Shown here in pieces: positions 1 to 7,811 of a DNA stretch of 25,558 nt. The notes below the pieces were generated by a model. That model ran no database searches. It worked only from the letters and a program-made list of their open reading frames with translations, and was not told the DNA's origin. The stretch spans positions 1-25,558 of the forward strand of contig JBMFVW010000025.1 in NCBI GenBank assembly GCA_049965795.1, read 5' to 3'. The position numbers and the translations under genes are program-made. The DNA is from Acidulodesulfobacterium_A sp049965795 (GTDB lineage: Bacteria > SZUA-79 > Acidulodesulfobacterales > Acidulodesulfobacteraceae). Each line of letters opens with the position of its first letter. Position 1 is the stretch's first letter.

Positions 1-1315
1 CCCATGACGAAGTTGCCGGCTGCGCTATAAAAACGCCGTTTTTTGCATTATTTCTGTTAATATTTTCGACCAATTTAATATACGACTTTTCATCGTCGTA
101 TTGTTTTAAAAGACCGTTAAGCTTGAAAATTGTTTCATCGGCTATATCTATTGCTTTTGTAGATTTTACGAAATTGTTTTCGTTAATTCTCCTAAAAACA
201 GCTTCCAGCCACCATGGACCTTCAAACCACCAATGTCCGAAAAGTTCGGCATCATACATAGAAGTAACTATCGGTTCATCTATAAAGTTTTTTAAATAAC
301 GAGTCTGCAGTTCCCTGTGATAGACAAACTGTGCGCCGTGTTCGTATGCTTTGCGCTTGGCGGCGGAGGGTCTGTAAGCTTCTTTATAATTACCCTGTCC
401 CGTAATTGCGTAATATTTAAGACCGGTAAAAGTTTTAAGACTTCCGTGCCTTAGCGGCGTCAAATGCGGCAAGTCCAAATCAAAGCCTACGTCTCTATAA
501 AACTCCCTGTAAACGGGAGTACCCGGATACCCTTCCTTAGACGACCAGACCTGTCTTGAACTTTCCGGATCTCTGCCGAACATTACTACGTTAAAAGGAG
601 TTATAATCGGAGAAAAACATCCATTAATCGGGTTAGGTTTTGCAAAATCTATACCGTGCCTGTCCAAAAAAGTATAATAAAGTCCGTATTTATTAAGGAT
701 ACCGTCAAAACCTTCCGTATAGCCGCACTCAGGCAGCCATATTCCTTTAGGGGTAACGCCGAGTATATTTTTATGCGTTTCTATGCCGACTTCTATTTGA
801 GCGGCAATAGCTTCAGGTTCGCCGACCATAGCAATTAAAAAAGCATGGGTAGCGGAAGAAGTTATAATATCTAAATGTCCGTTTCTGAAATGTTTCAAAA
901 AGCCGTTTATAAGATATTTTCCTCCGCTATCTTTAATTTTTTCATACCAGTTTCTATATCTTTTTCTGTAAAATAGAGTTACTGGATGGAATTCGGGGTC
1001 GCCTTCCGTTCGGAAAGCCTCTTCGTCGAGAACTTTAAGCCTGACGGCTATATAATCTTTAAGTCTTTCGGAAAGCAGGTCGTCGTTCATCATACTTAAA
1101 AGCGTAGGCGTTAACGACATAGTCAGATTAAAATCTACGCCGTCGCCTTCAAGGTCGTCGAAACATTCAAGCAAAGGAAGATATGTTTCCGTAACGGCTT
1201 CAAAATACCACTCTTCTTCTAAATATTTAGAACTTTCGGGATGCCTTACGTAAGGAAGATGAAAATGCAAAACCGGCAGCCATTTGCCTGTATTTATTTT
1301 ATTTGCATCGAACAT
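1..1315 (-). CDS. GH57 1,4-alpha-glucan branching enzyme (DUF1957 type), C-terminus beyond window
   Basis: Reading minus from an ATG at 1313-1315 the frame stays open to the window edge (438 codons). The product starts MFDANKINTGKWLPVLHFHL, with the HFHLPY motif of GH57 glucan-active enzymes. The nucleophile motif GIWLPECGY places the catalytic Glu at about residue 196 (codon 728-730), and SMYDAELFGHWW near residue 353 carries the acid/base Asp. This family makes alpha-1,6 branches in glycogen in the cytoplasm. The start is supported by GGAGA seven bases upstream. Family members are usually a little over 500 residues, so the end of the catalytic/C-terminal region is missing only because the window stops. 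It lies 36 bp downstream of the DUF4912 gene on the same strand, a frequent partner of GH57 genes. Amylopullulanase or alpha-amylase activity is possible but less likely. Confidence 0.9.
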   Translation of the reverse strand, partial: MFDANKINTGKWLPVLHFHLPYVRHPESSKYLEEEWYFEAVTETYLPLLECFDDLEGDGVDFNLTMSLTPTLLSMMNDDLLSERLKDYIAVRLKVLDEEAFRTEGDPEFHPVTLFYRKRYRNWYEKIKDSGGKYLINGFLKHFRNGHLDIITSSATHAFLIAMVGEPEAIAAQIEVGIETHKNILGVTPKGIWLPECGYTEGFDGILNKYGLYYTFLDRHGIDFAKPNPINGCFSPIITPFNVVMFGRDPESSRQVWSSKEGYPGTPVYREFYRDVGFDLDLPHLTPLRHGSLKTFTGLKYYAITGQGNYKEAYRPSAAKRKAYEHGAQFVYHRELQTRYLKNFIDEPIVTSMYDAELFGHWWFEGPWWLEAVFRRINENNFVKSTKAIDIADETIFKLNGLLKQYDDEKSYIKLVENINRNNAKNGVFIAQPATSSW

Positions 1316-1351
1316 TATATTATCTCCAATTGATTTATTGAATTAAAATAT

Positions 1352-2749
1352 TTATCTTGCGCCTTCTCCCGACGGCGTAAATCCTTCTCCGGATGCTGAA
1401 AAACCTGCTCCCGAAGTTGTAATGTTAATATTAACCGGCAGATTTTTACCGCCGGGAATAGATTCAGTAGCGCCAATAAAAATCCTGCTGCCCATACTGT
1501 TAATTTTTCTTTCGAGTTTTAATTTAGGCAGCTTTTTATAAAGACATGCCGGCGGCCATACAGGGCTTCTCGCTATAAAAATAAAATTCCCTTCGTCCGT
1601 TAAGTATCCAATATCCACCCATGTCTGCGAAAGTTCAAGGTCTTCAGGAAAGATAACGTATCTGCTGCCGTAATATACGTCTAAAACTTCATACCACAGC
1701 ATATCATCGTCTTTATAAACCCTGAGTATAGGTTTATACGCAGAAGATTCGGGTTTTTGCCTAAATCTCCATACCACCTGCCTAACGTTCGGTTTTTGGA
1801 AATATATCCTGACCATGCTTTCGCCGGAAATTTCCACGGGCTGTCCGTATTCTAAAACGGGAATATTTTCCGACGGGCTTAAACGGCTCCAGCTTAAAGA
1901 GATAATATCTATCTGTTCGCCTATATTTTTTTCGTTTTCGACGTATTCCACTTCGCAGATTTCCGGAATTATATCCGTTAAACTGCTTTCAATTTCGACT
2001 GTTTTTTTAGAAGACGGCTGTTTAGATATTGCGTTTTTTGAGATTGCGGAAACCGGCTTATTAATCGGCTGTTTTTTTAATTCCTGTTTTTTTTCGGCAA
2101 CTTTCAGCTTTTTGATTTTTTTTACGGATTGAACTTCGTCACTAACGTCTATTTTTGATTTCCCTATAGTTTTAGGTTTTACTTCGGGTTCTTCTTTAGT
2201 CTTTGTAAGTTTTCGTTTGGCGGCAGAAACAGGTTTCTTTTCGTCTATTACATGCATTGCTATTTCATTAAGTTTTTTAATATTGGATGATTTAACGAAA
2301 TCTGTTTTTACGGCTTTATGGGTCGCAAAACTGTAATTAAAAATTTCGAAATCAAATACATGCGGTGCATATTCTTTAAGTATCGATTTGCTGCTCAGAG
2401 TTATTGCAGAATAATCTATAACGTCTATACCGTAATGATTTTTTAACCGTTCAAAAAAAACGCCTGCAAAATTAATAAATTCTTCGGTATCGTTAAATTC
2501 CGGTAAAATATCTGATTTATTGTTATAAAACAATATTCTGCCTTCAAAAACAGGTTTAAATATGCTGGATAATCGTCTTTGGTTGAATTTTATATAATCT
2601 TCAGCGGCTTTTTTTTCTAATTTTTCAATAATTTTAATTTTCTGCTCTATTTTGGGATATTTGCAATAAATAACTTTATCTTTTTTAGAAGTTGTTTTTG
2701 CTATCTCTTCGGTATTAAATATTACGGCGAGAAATATATCGTCTTTCAT
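1352..2749 (-). CDS. DUF4912 domain protein with Lys-rich linker
   Basis: 465 residues. The N-terminal ~160 residues have no recognised domain; residues ~170-265 are a low-complexity Lys/Ser/Pro/Glu linker; residues ~280-410 look like DUF4912 (VVWRFRQ, then WYEVLDVY, then WVDIGYLTDEGNFIFIARSP), a beta-rich module often encoded beside GH57 genes. The tail holds Gly/Ser repeats of the form GFxxSGEG. No signal peptide is visible, so it is probably cytoplasmic. AGAGGTG lies just upstream of the ATG and the gene is followed 36 bp later by the GH57 enzyme, so the two are probably co-transcribed. Function is not established; a glycogen-binding or regulatory partner is inferred from context only. Confidence 0.72.
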   Translation of the reverse strand: MKDDIFLAVIFNTEEIAKTTSKKDKVIYCKYPKIEQKIKIIEKLEKKAAEDYIKFNQRRLSSIFKPVFEGRILFYNNKSDILPEFNDTEEFINFAGVFFERLKNHYGIDVIDYSAITLSSKSILKEYAPHVFDFEIFNYSFATHKAVKTDFVKSSNIKKLNEIAMHVIDEKKPVSAAKRKLTKTKEEPEVKPKTIGKSKIDVSDEVQSVKKIKKLKVAEKKQELKKQPINKPVSAISKNAISKQPSSKKTVEIESSLTDIIPEICEVEYVENEKNIGEQIDIISLSWSRLSPSENIPVLEYGQPVEISGESMVRIYFQKPNVRQVVWRFRQKPESSAYKPILRVYKDDDMLWYEVLDVYYGSRYVIFPEDLELSQTWVDIGYLTDEGNFIFIARSPVWPPACLYKKLPKLKLERKINSMGSRIFIGATESIPGGKNLPVNINITTSGAGFSASGEGFTPSGEGAR

Positions 2750-2823
2750 ATGCGCACCTCTTAGGTTTTTTATGCTTGGTGTTTATTTACGTTAATTAAT
2801 GTCTTACCGATTAACTATTTTAA

Positions 2824-2851
2824 ATAATATCATAAAAATTTCATTTTTCAA
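2824..2851 (-). promoter_or_regulatory. Candidate promoter for the DUF4912-GH57 operon
   Basis: On the minus strand TTGAAA (2846-2851) is followed by a 16-bp spacer and TATTAT (2824-2829), about 75 bp before the DUF4912 ATG. The -35 overlaps the stop codon of panC. In DNA this AT-rich such matches also occur by chance. Confidence 0.4.
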
Positions 2852-3681
2852 CTAAAAAAAATATTGTCTATAAGTCTGACATCTTTATATCTGATTGCGG
2901 CAAGAAGGATATCGCCTTTCTCCGCATCGCAATATTTTTTATTAAGCGCAGAATCCGTTATTTCGACGTAGTCCACTTTAAATCCGTTTTTTATAAGTTC
3001 TTTTATGGCAAATCCGGCTAATTTTTCCGCCGACTTTTCGCCTTTTTTAAATAAATCTGCCGTATAAAAAAGAATTTTATAAAAAGCGCTTGCCGCATCT
3101 TTTCCGGCGCCGTCTAAATATGTATTTCGCGAACTCATTGCAATCCCGGATTCTTCCCTTACGGTTTCCACGGGAATAATTTTTACATTTAGAAAAAAAT
3201 CTTCCGCCATTTTCTTTATTAACGCGAACTGCTGATAATCTTTTAAGCCGAAAAAAGCAAAATCGGGTTCGACTATGCAGAAAAGTTTCATAACTATAGT
3301 AAGTACGCCCTGAAAATGCGAAGGTCTGAAAAGCCCCTCTAATTTTTTTGAATATTCGGGATTAACGATAAATGTACCGGTATTTTTAACTATATCATCT
3401 AATTTAGGATAAAAAAGAACCTGAACGGACGAATCCGATAAGATTTTTTCATCGTTTTCGATGTCTCTCGGATATTTGTCGAAATCTTCACCTATTCCAA
3501 ACTGCAGAGGATTCACAAATATGGAAACTATCGTTTCGCCGTATCGTTTAGCCGATTCTATAAGTTTAACATGTCCGCCGTGAAGTTTTCCCATAGTAGG
3601 CACGAAAGAAATTTTTTTTTCGGCTTTTTTTAAATTATGCGAGAATTCTTTCATCTCGGCTATTTCTGTAATAACTTTCAT
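2848..3681 (-). CDS. panC: Pantothenate synthetase
   Basis: 277 residues, the normal length. It condenses pantoate and beta-alanine with ATP to give pantothenate in the cytoplasm. Signature motifs are all present: PTMGKLHGGH at residues 28-37 (nucleotide-binding HxGH type), IFVNPLQFG, FGLKDYQQ (usually FGEKDYQQ) and REESGIAMSSRNTYL. AAGGGA lies just upstream of the ATG. The start overlaps the TGA of an upstream GGDEF remnant (ATGA overlap), so the gene may rely on a promoter inside that remnant. The partner enzyme PanD is encoded separately at 7434-7793; panB is not in this window. Confidence 0.96.
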   Translation of the reverse strand: MKVITEIAEMKEFSHNLKKAEKKISFVPTMGKLHGGHVKLIESAKRYGETIVSIFVNPLQFGIGEDFDKYPRDIENDEKILSDSSVQVLFYPKLDDIVKNTGTFIVNPEYSKKLEGLFRPSHFQGVLTIVMKLFCIVEPDFAFFGLKDYQQFALIKKMAEDFFLNVKIIPVETVREESGIAMSSRNTYLDGAGKDAASAFYKILFYTADLFKKGEKSAEKLAGFAIKELIKNGFKVDYVEITDSALNKKYCDAEKGDILLAAIRYKDVRLIDNIFFS

Positions 3682-4198
3682 AATTTCCCTTTATTATTAT
3701 ACTTTATTATAATAATATATAGCAATAATAGTTCTATAAATTCATCTTTTATATCCAACAATTTATTTTTAGCCGGAATTAACAGACGCGCAACTTCTTC
3801 GCCATATGGTGTATCAATATATTCTTTCGCAATATCTACCGCGGGAATTGCTTCATCGGCAAGCACCCACCATGTCTTCCTGTTAGCTTCGGCTGATTTT
3901 GCGGCATATAGCGCATAATCGGCTTTACGCATTATTTCGGCGGTGTCATTACAGTTTCCGTCGAAACATATAACTAAACCCATGCTGGCTTCTTCATTTA
4001 CGATAATGCCGTCAGACAAAACAACAGGCTTGGAAATAGCGTCGTGAAGCCTGTCGAGCAGAGGTTTAAGTTCGTCAATATTATCTTTATTAATATCACT
4101 ATAAATTCATCGCCGCCGATACGGGCTGCATAATCTATCTTGCGTATGCTAAGAGTTATTCTTTTGGCGATGGTTTTAAGTTTGTATTTGTATTTTAT
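3678..4198 (-). pseudogene. Decayed GGDEF (diguanylate cyclase) remnant
   Basis: Two minus-strand frames together give the second half of a GGDEF domain. From about 4198 one frame reads KLKTIAKRITLSIRKIDYAA then RIGGDEFIVIL, with an intact GGDEF signature. After a frameshift between about 4084 and 4105 the next frame continues NIDELKPLLDRLHDAISKPV and then ASMGLVICFDG, ADYALYAAKSAEANRK, the usual GGDEF C-terminal helices. A stop at 4199-4201 sits where the N-terminal half of the domain should be, and no start codon or sensor domain is visible. The final ~60 residues are not GGDEF-like. The gene is therefore truncated and frameshifted. An ATG at 4017-4019 opens a 113-codon frame but lacks the catalytic motif. 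Confidence 0.82.
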
Positions 4199-4946
4199 TT
4201 AGCGTAAAGGAAAATAAAGTCAGCCTAAATTAAATTAAATTATTACTATTAAATTTTTATTATCAATAAAATACGTTATAAGCGATTATATAATAAAATT
4301 ATATTTAGCGCAAACTGAAATATCCGAAATCAGATTGATTAAAAAAAATAAAAAACGGCAATAAAATAATATATAAATATATAAATATATAATTTTTTAT
4401 ATATAAAAAAAATTTAATATTGACATTTAAAAATTATAATATAAAATATAAATTATTGGATGTTTAATAAATATTTTTTTATATTTAATTTGTCTGTATT
4501 TAATTTGTATCTTTATAATTTGATAATTTGTTCTATATTTAATTTGTATGCATTTAATTTATTTTAGTTTATTTTATTTATATCTATATTTTTTAATCTA
4601 TTTTAATTTTAATTTTAAATTTTTTAAATGGCGTAGTATTTAAAATGAGGTCGGCAATAAAAAAATGAAAATGCCTGCGTTAAAAATATTTTTTATATTT
4701 TTGCTTCCGTCAATTTTATTTATTACCTTAACTCACCGTTAGAAACTTCACAATTTAATTTTAAATAGTTTTTATCGTTTTTTATTATTTTTGGTGATTA
4801 ATTACAGATTAGTTTTTTATTTTTAACAAAAACAGATTATAATCTCAAAAAACGCGAAATTGCAAATTAGAATAATAAAAAATTATATTATTTAACGTAT
4901 AATGCATATAATATATAGAGTACATATATAACCATAAAAATATAAA
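4199..4946. other. AT-rich gene-poor stretch
   Basis: About 750 bp of very AT-rich sequence with no convincing gene. It has degenerate copies of TATTTAATTTGT at 4482-4493, 4497-4508 and 4536-4547 and long A/T runs. One tiny frame at 4665-4742 is listed separately. Nothing resembles the missing N-terminal half of the GGDEF gene. Confidence 0.6.
4665..4742 (+). CDS. Possible 25-residue hydrophobic peptide or signal-peptide remnant
   Basis: ATG to TAG frame encoding MKMPALKIFFIF followed by more hydrophobic residues and ending THR: two lysines then a hydrophobic run, like a signal sequence or single TM helix. No good ribosome binding site is seen. It could be a small membrane peptide, the leftover start of a lost membrane protein, or chance in AT-rich DNA, where Phe/Ile/Leu codons are favoured. 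Confidence 0.15.
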   Translation: MKMPALKIFFIFLLPSILFITLTHR

Positions 4947-5843
4947 ATGAACAAAATCAATTTCTTGAAAAAGATAGATGCTTGGCAGTTAGGTATAGTT
5001 GTAGTAGGTATAAGTTTGTTTGCAGTAATTCTTTCTCTGTTCCTTTTATTTGCTCATTATACACATACAAGTCTGTGGGAAGCGCGCGGAGAAGTAAGCG
5101 CATCTTTAACGTCTTCACTTGCAGTATTAGCTGCGGTCATTGCAATTTTTATCGGTTTAAGAGTCCAATCCAGTGAGCACAAAGCTTCAGAAACTGTAAA
5201 AACAGACCTGATTGCAATTAACGGTTTGCTTAATAATCTTATATCTATTTTTACAATTATCAGAGCCAACTATATAAATGAAATAAAAATTATTAAAAAT
5301 TTGAATCTGGCACCGCTTCAGAATACATTGAATGAATTTCTTATTTCCCCTACTTATTTTGGTTTAACCTACTATTTTTATAAACATCAGGAAGAAACCA
5401 ATTATTTTTTCAGGGTCTTTGCGCTGGATCTGACTTATATAAATTTTTTCATAAGCATGGAAGGAGAAGGAAGAGATATCAGTAAAATTAACATCGCCGA
5501 ACATGCTACGGTAGAAGTTAGAAAAGCCTTGGGAAGATTAAAAGAGCGGGATATTGAAGATATTGCGTCGCATATGTCTTCATCTTTAATAAAATTAATA
5601 GAAAAAAACAATGAGGTTATGGATAAAAATCCGCTTATAAAAATATTTCAACAGCTTAATGATGAAAAAATGAACGAATACAGTTTTGCGGTAGATATTC
5701 CAAAAGCCGAAGAGCTTATAGCCGGCATCAGCAATATTGCGCTTAAAAAAGACCTTAACGAAATCTTACAAAAAGCAAAAAACAATGATAATGAAGCAAA
5801 ACTCCTTCTGAGCGTCTTAATTGAAAAGTTTTCTATACATTAA
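4947..5843 (+). CDS. Two-TM membrane protein of unknown function
   Basis: 298 residues, not recognised. Two hydrophobic helices (about residues 15-38 and 52-72) are joined by a short loop containing HYTHTSLWEARGE. The rest (~225 residues) is polar, helix-rich and probably cytoplasmic, with no enzymatic motif that I can see. No strong ribosome binding site precedes the ATG. The gene is alone: it is flanked by AT-rich DNA on the left and inverted repeats on the right, and is convergent with the amidohydrolase operon. Its isolation, beside a decayed gene, suggests an accessory gene. Membrane-anchored proteins of this shape occur in many accessory regions, but I assign no function. Confidence 0.7.
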   Translation: MNKINFLKKIDAWQLGIVVVGISLFAVILSLFLLFAHYTHTSLWEARGEVSASLTSSLAVLAAVIAIFIGLRVQSSEHKASETVKTDLIAINGLLNNLISIFTIIRANYINEIKIIKNLNLAPLQNTLNEFLISPTYFGLTYYFYKHQEETNYFFRVFALDLTYINFFISMEGEGRDISKINIAEHATVEVRKALGRLKERDIEDIASHMSSSLIKLIEKNNEVMDKNPLIKIFQQLNDEKMNEYSFAVDIPKAEELIAGISNIALKKDLNEILQKAKNNDNEAKLLLSVLIEKFSIH

Positions 5844-5976
5844 TGATCTAATAATATAAATAGAATAATATATTTAATAATATAATAGATAAATATTATA
5901 TAATCTATAATCTATTAGTATAATTATTTAACAGACAATATTTAAAAATATTTTATAATAATTGACCAATCTAATG

Positions 5977-6056
5977 CTTTAATCCTACAATAGAAAATAT
6001 TTGTGCATTTCTTTGCTCAGTTGAGCAAAAGATAACTTTCTATTGCAGGATTAAGG
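5977..6056. repeat. Nested inverted repeat (stem inside stem)
   Basis: Outer arms TTAATCCTACAATAGAAA (5979-5996) and TTTCTATTGCAGGATTAA (6037-6054) pair over 18 bp with one mismatch (a G-T/U pair in RNA). Inside them TTTGCTCA (6012-6019) and TGAGCAAA (6022-6029) form a perfect 8-bp hairpin with a 2-nt loop. It lies between two convergent genes. No T-run follows, so a simple terminator is not the best explanation; a small REP/MITE-like element is possible. Confidence 0.65.
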
Positions 6057-6060
6057 AGAA

Positions 6061-6151
6061 GGAAAAGTCGTCAGATTTTATTTTCTGTATTAACTAAAAA
6101 AGTCAATTAATACATACAGTTCCTGCAGAAAATTAATCCGACGTCTTTTCC
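6061..6151. repeat. Long inverted repeat overlapping the amidohydrolase 3' end
   Basis: The left arm at 6061-6087 (starting GGAAAAGTCGTCAGA, ending TTTTCTG) is a near-perfect inverted copy of 6126-6151 (CAGAAAATTAATCCGACGTC then TTTTCC), with a few mismatches and a one-base length difference. The ~38-bp loop contains a second small inverted pair, TATTAA/TTAATA. The right arm includes the last codons and stop of the amidohydrolase gene, so a transcript of that gene could fold into a long hairpin after its stop. It may serve as a terminator between convergent genes. Confidence 0.6.
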
Positions 6152-7416
6152 GAAAGTTTATAATTTTTATAAACTATATTACCTCCTATAGCTACCGCTA
6201 AAATATCTTCCTGTTTAAAAGAAATTAATAAATCATAAACATTGTCTTCATTCGGAACGATATCGTCGCCTAAATTGAATACCGTAAAATCAGCCATTGA
6301 ATCAGGTTCAAGGGTGCCTGTAACATTTCTTAAAGCCAATGCCTTTGCGCCGCCGGCAGTTGCCATGTTAATCAAATCTTTGGCAGACACTTCCGGATGA
6401 ATATTCTTTGCGTATTTCAGTTCGTCTAAAATATTAAGAGATTCGTTTGAATAAAGACCGTCGGTTCCGATAGAAACGGAGATTCCTTTTTCTAATATCT
6501 TTTTTAAGGGAAGTTTTTCTGAATTAAAAAAAGCGTTGCTTCTTGGACAATGAATAATATCCGCACCTGATTTTGCGATTAAATCTATATCTTCGTCATC
6601 TATTTCGTTTGCATGTATTAAAGAAACGCCTGAATTTAGTATTTTTAAATAATCAAGATAAAAAATGGGCGACTTGAAAAGCTTCTGCGGCAAAGAATAT
6701 CTTGACAAATTAAGCGCCGGCAGCAGATTTTCTGCTATATCTCCCCCTTTTCCGCTTATAAAATCTTTCTCCGCTGCATGCTCGGAAGCGTGGATTGCTA
6801 TTTTAAGCTTTAATTTATTATTTAATTTTAATATTTCTTGAAATAATTTCTCGGATACGGAATAGATTGAGTGCGGTGAAATCCCGATTGATTCAAAACT
6901 ATTTTTTTTAAAAATTTCTTGAAAATCTTTTATTTTCCTAAAAGCATTTTTGGGATCCAGCCCTCTAAGCTCAATAAATGCTTTAACCCTTGGAACTAAA
7001 GCGTTTTGCTCTTTTATTTCTTTTATATCGTAAAGAGATTCAGTATCTATGATGTCGGATACCGATGTTGTGCCGCTTTTAATAAAAGATGCAAAAGATT
7101 TTATTCTTAAGTCTATTTTTTCTTTTGCCGTAAAATTACTTCGCTTTTCTATGAGCGATAAAACCCATTTTGAAAAAATACGGGGTGTCGATATATCAGG
7201 CTGAAAAGTTAGATCGGTATGGGCATGGGCGTTAATAAAGCCGGGTGCGAAAAGAAATTTATTTTTTCGTTTATTTTTATAATTTTTAATGCTTCTTATG
7301 CCGATAATCCTGCCGGATGTTTTATCCGCACTCAGTTCTGCGTTTTTTAAAAAAACTGGATAAGAACGCAGCGGATGAGCCGAAACTAATATATAATCGG
7401 CAAAATATGTAATCAT
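6133..7416 (-). CDS. Amidohydrolase, nucleoside/aminodeoxyfutalosine deaminase-like
   Basis: 427 residues of the metal-dependent amidohydrolase superfamily (SsnA/MtaD/aminodeoxyfutalosine deaminase branch). Metal and substrate residues are visible: GFINAHAHTDLTF (H64, H66), HASEH (H209, E212), SLIHANEID (H268), IHCPRSN and IGTDGLYSNESL (D319). The C-terminal part returns to the composite beta-sandwich (DSMADFTVFNLGDDI). Likely a cytoplasmic aminohydrolase acting on an adenine-type nucleoside. If the organism makes menaquinone by the futalosine route, this could be the aminodeoxyfutalosine deaminase; methylthioadenosine/adenosylhomocysteine deaminase is the main alternative. It is last in the operon, 17 bp after panD. 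Its 3' end lies in the long inverted repeat at 6061-6151. The ribosome binding site is weak. Confidence 0.82.
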   Translation of the reverse strand: MITYFADYILVSAHPLRSYPVFLKNAELSADKTSGRIIGIRSIKNYKNKRKNKFLFAPGFINAHAHTDLTFQPDISTPRIFSKWVLSLIEKRSNFTAKEKIDLRIKSFASFIKSGTTSVSDIIDTESLYDIKEIKEQNALVPRVKAFIELRGLDPKNAFRKIKDFQEIFKKNSFESIGISPHSIYSVSEKLFQEILKLNNKLKLKIAIHASEHAAEKDFISGKGGDIAENLLPALNLSRYSLPQKLFKSPIFYLDYLKILNSGVSLIHANEIDDEDIDLIAKSGADIIHCPRSNAFFNSEKLPLKKILEKGISVSIGTDGLYSNESLNILDELKYAKNIHPEVSAKDLINMATAGGAKALALRNVTGTLEPDSMADFTVFNLGDDIVPNEDNVYDLLISFKQEDILAVAIGGNIVYKNYKLSEKTSD

Positions 7417-7433
7417 TGCGATATAATTCTTTT

Positions 7434-7793
7434 TTATTTTACTATATCGACTGAGCGGTTCTTTTCGTCAACATAAACCAAAACAGGTTTAAAATTTTTA
7501 AGTTCGCTTTCGTCGTAGATTCCGAACGTCGCTATAATTATAGTATCGCCTATTTGAACTAAACGGGAAGCTGCGCCGTTAACTATTATATCCCCTGAAT
7601 TTCTTTCTGCTTTAATTGCATATGTTTCAAATCTGCCGCCGTTATTTATATTCCAGACGTTTACTTTTTCGTACGGTAAAATACCCGCTTTTTCCATAAG
7701 ATCTTCGTCTATGGAGATAGAACCTTCGTATTCAAGGTTCGCATCGGTTATTCTAACCCTGTGTATTTTAGATTTAAGCAAAATTTTCTGCAT
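7434..7793 (-). CDS. panD: Aspartate 1-decarboxylase
   Basis: 119 residues. A pyruvoyl enzyme that makes beta-alanine from aspartate, the substrate of PanC. The self-cleavage site G24-S25 (YEGSIS) is present, and residue numbering matches the E. coli enzyme closely: K9, H11, R54, T57, Y58 and N72-G73-A74-A75. Cleavage at S25 would give the pyruvoyl group. It sits between a nucleotidyltransferase gene (18 bp upstream) and an amidohydrolase gene (17 bp downstream), with panC about 4 kb away in another transcription unit. No clear Shine-Dalgarno is seen, so translation may be coupled to the preceding gene. Confidence 0.97.
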   Translation of the reverse strand: MQKILLKSKIHRVRITDANLEYEGSISIDEDLMEKAGILPYEKVNVWNINNGGRFETYAIKAERNSGDIIVNGAASRLVQIGDTIIIATFGIYDESELKNFKPVLVYVDEKNRSVDIVK

Positions 7794-7811
7794 ATCTACA
7801 TTATAAGATAT

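Noticed and set aside
656..838. Plus-strand open frame of 60 codons
   Set aside because: Lies entirely inside the GH57 gene on the other strand and has no family features.
1815..2132. Plus-strand open frame of 105 codons
   Set aside because: Antisense shadow of the Lys-rich linker of the DUF4912 gene; the Phe/Ser-rich product is the expected result of reading that linker backwards.
3678..4019. 113-codon frame as an intact small gene
   Set aside because: It is the C-terminal part of a GGDEF domain whose signature lies in another frame upstream; it lacks the catalytic motif.
4482..4560. TATTTAATTTGT repeats as a CRISPR or iteron array
   Set aside because: Spacing is irregular, units are short and degenerate, and the whole region is low-complexity A/T.
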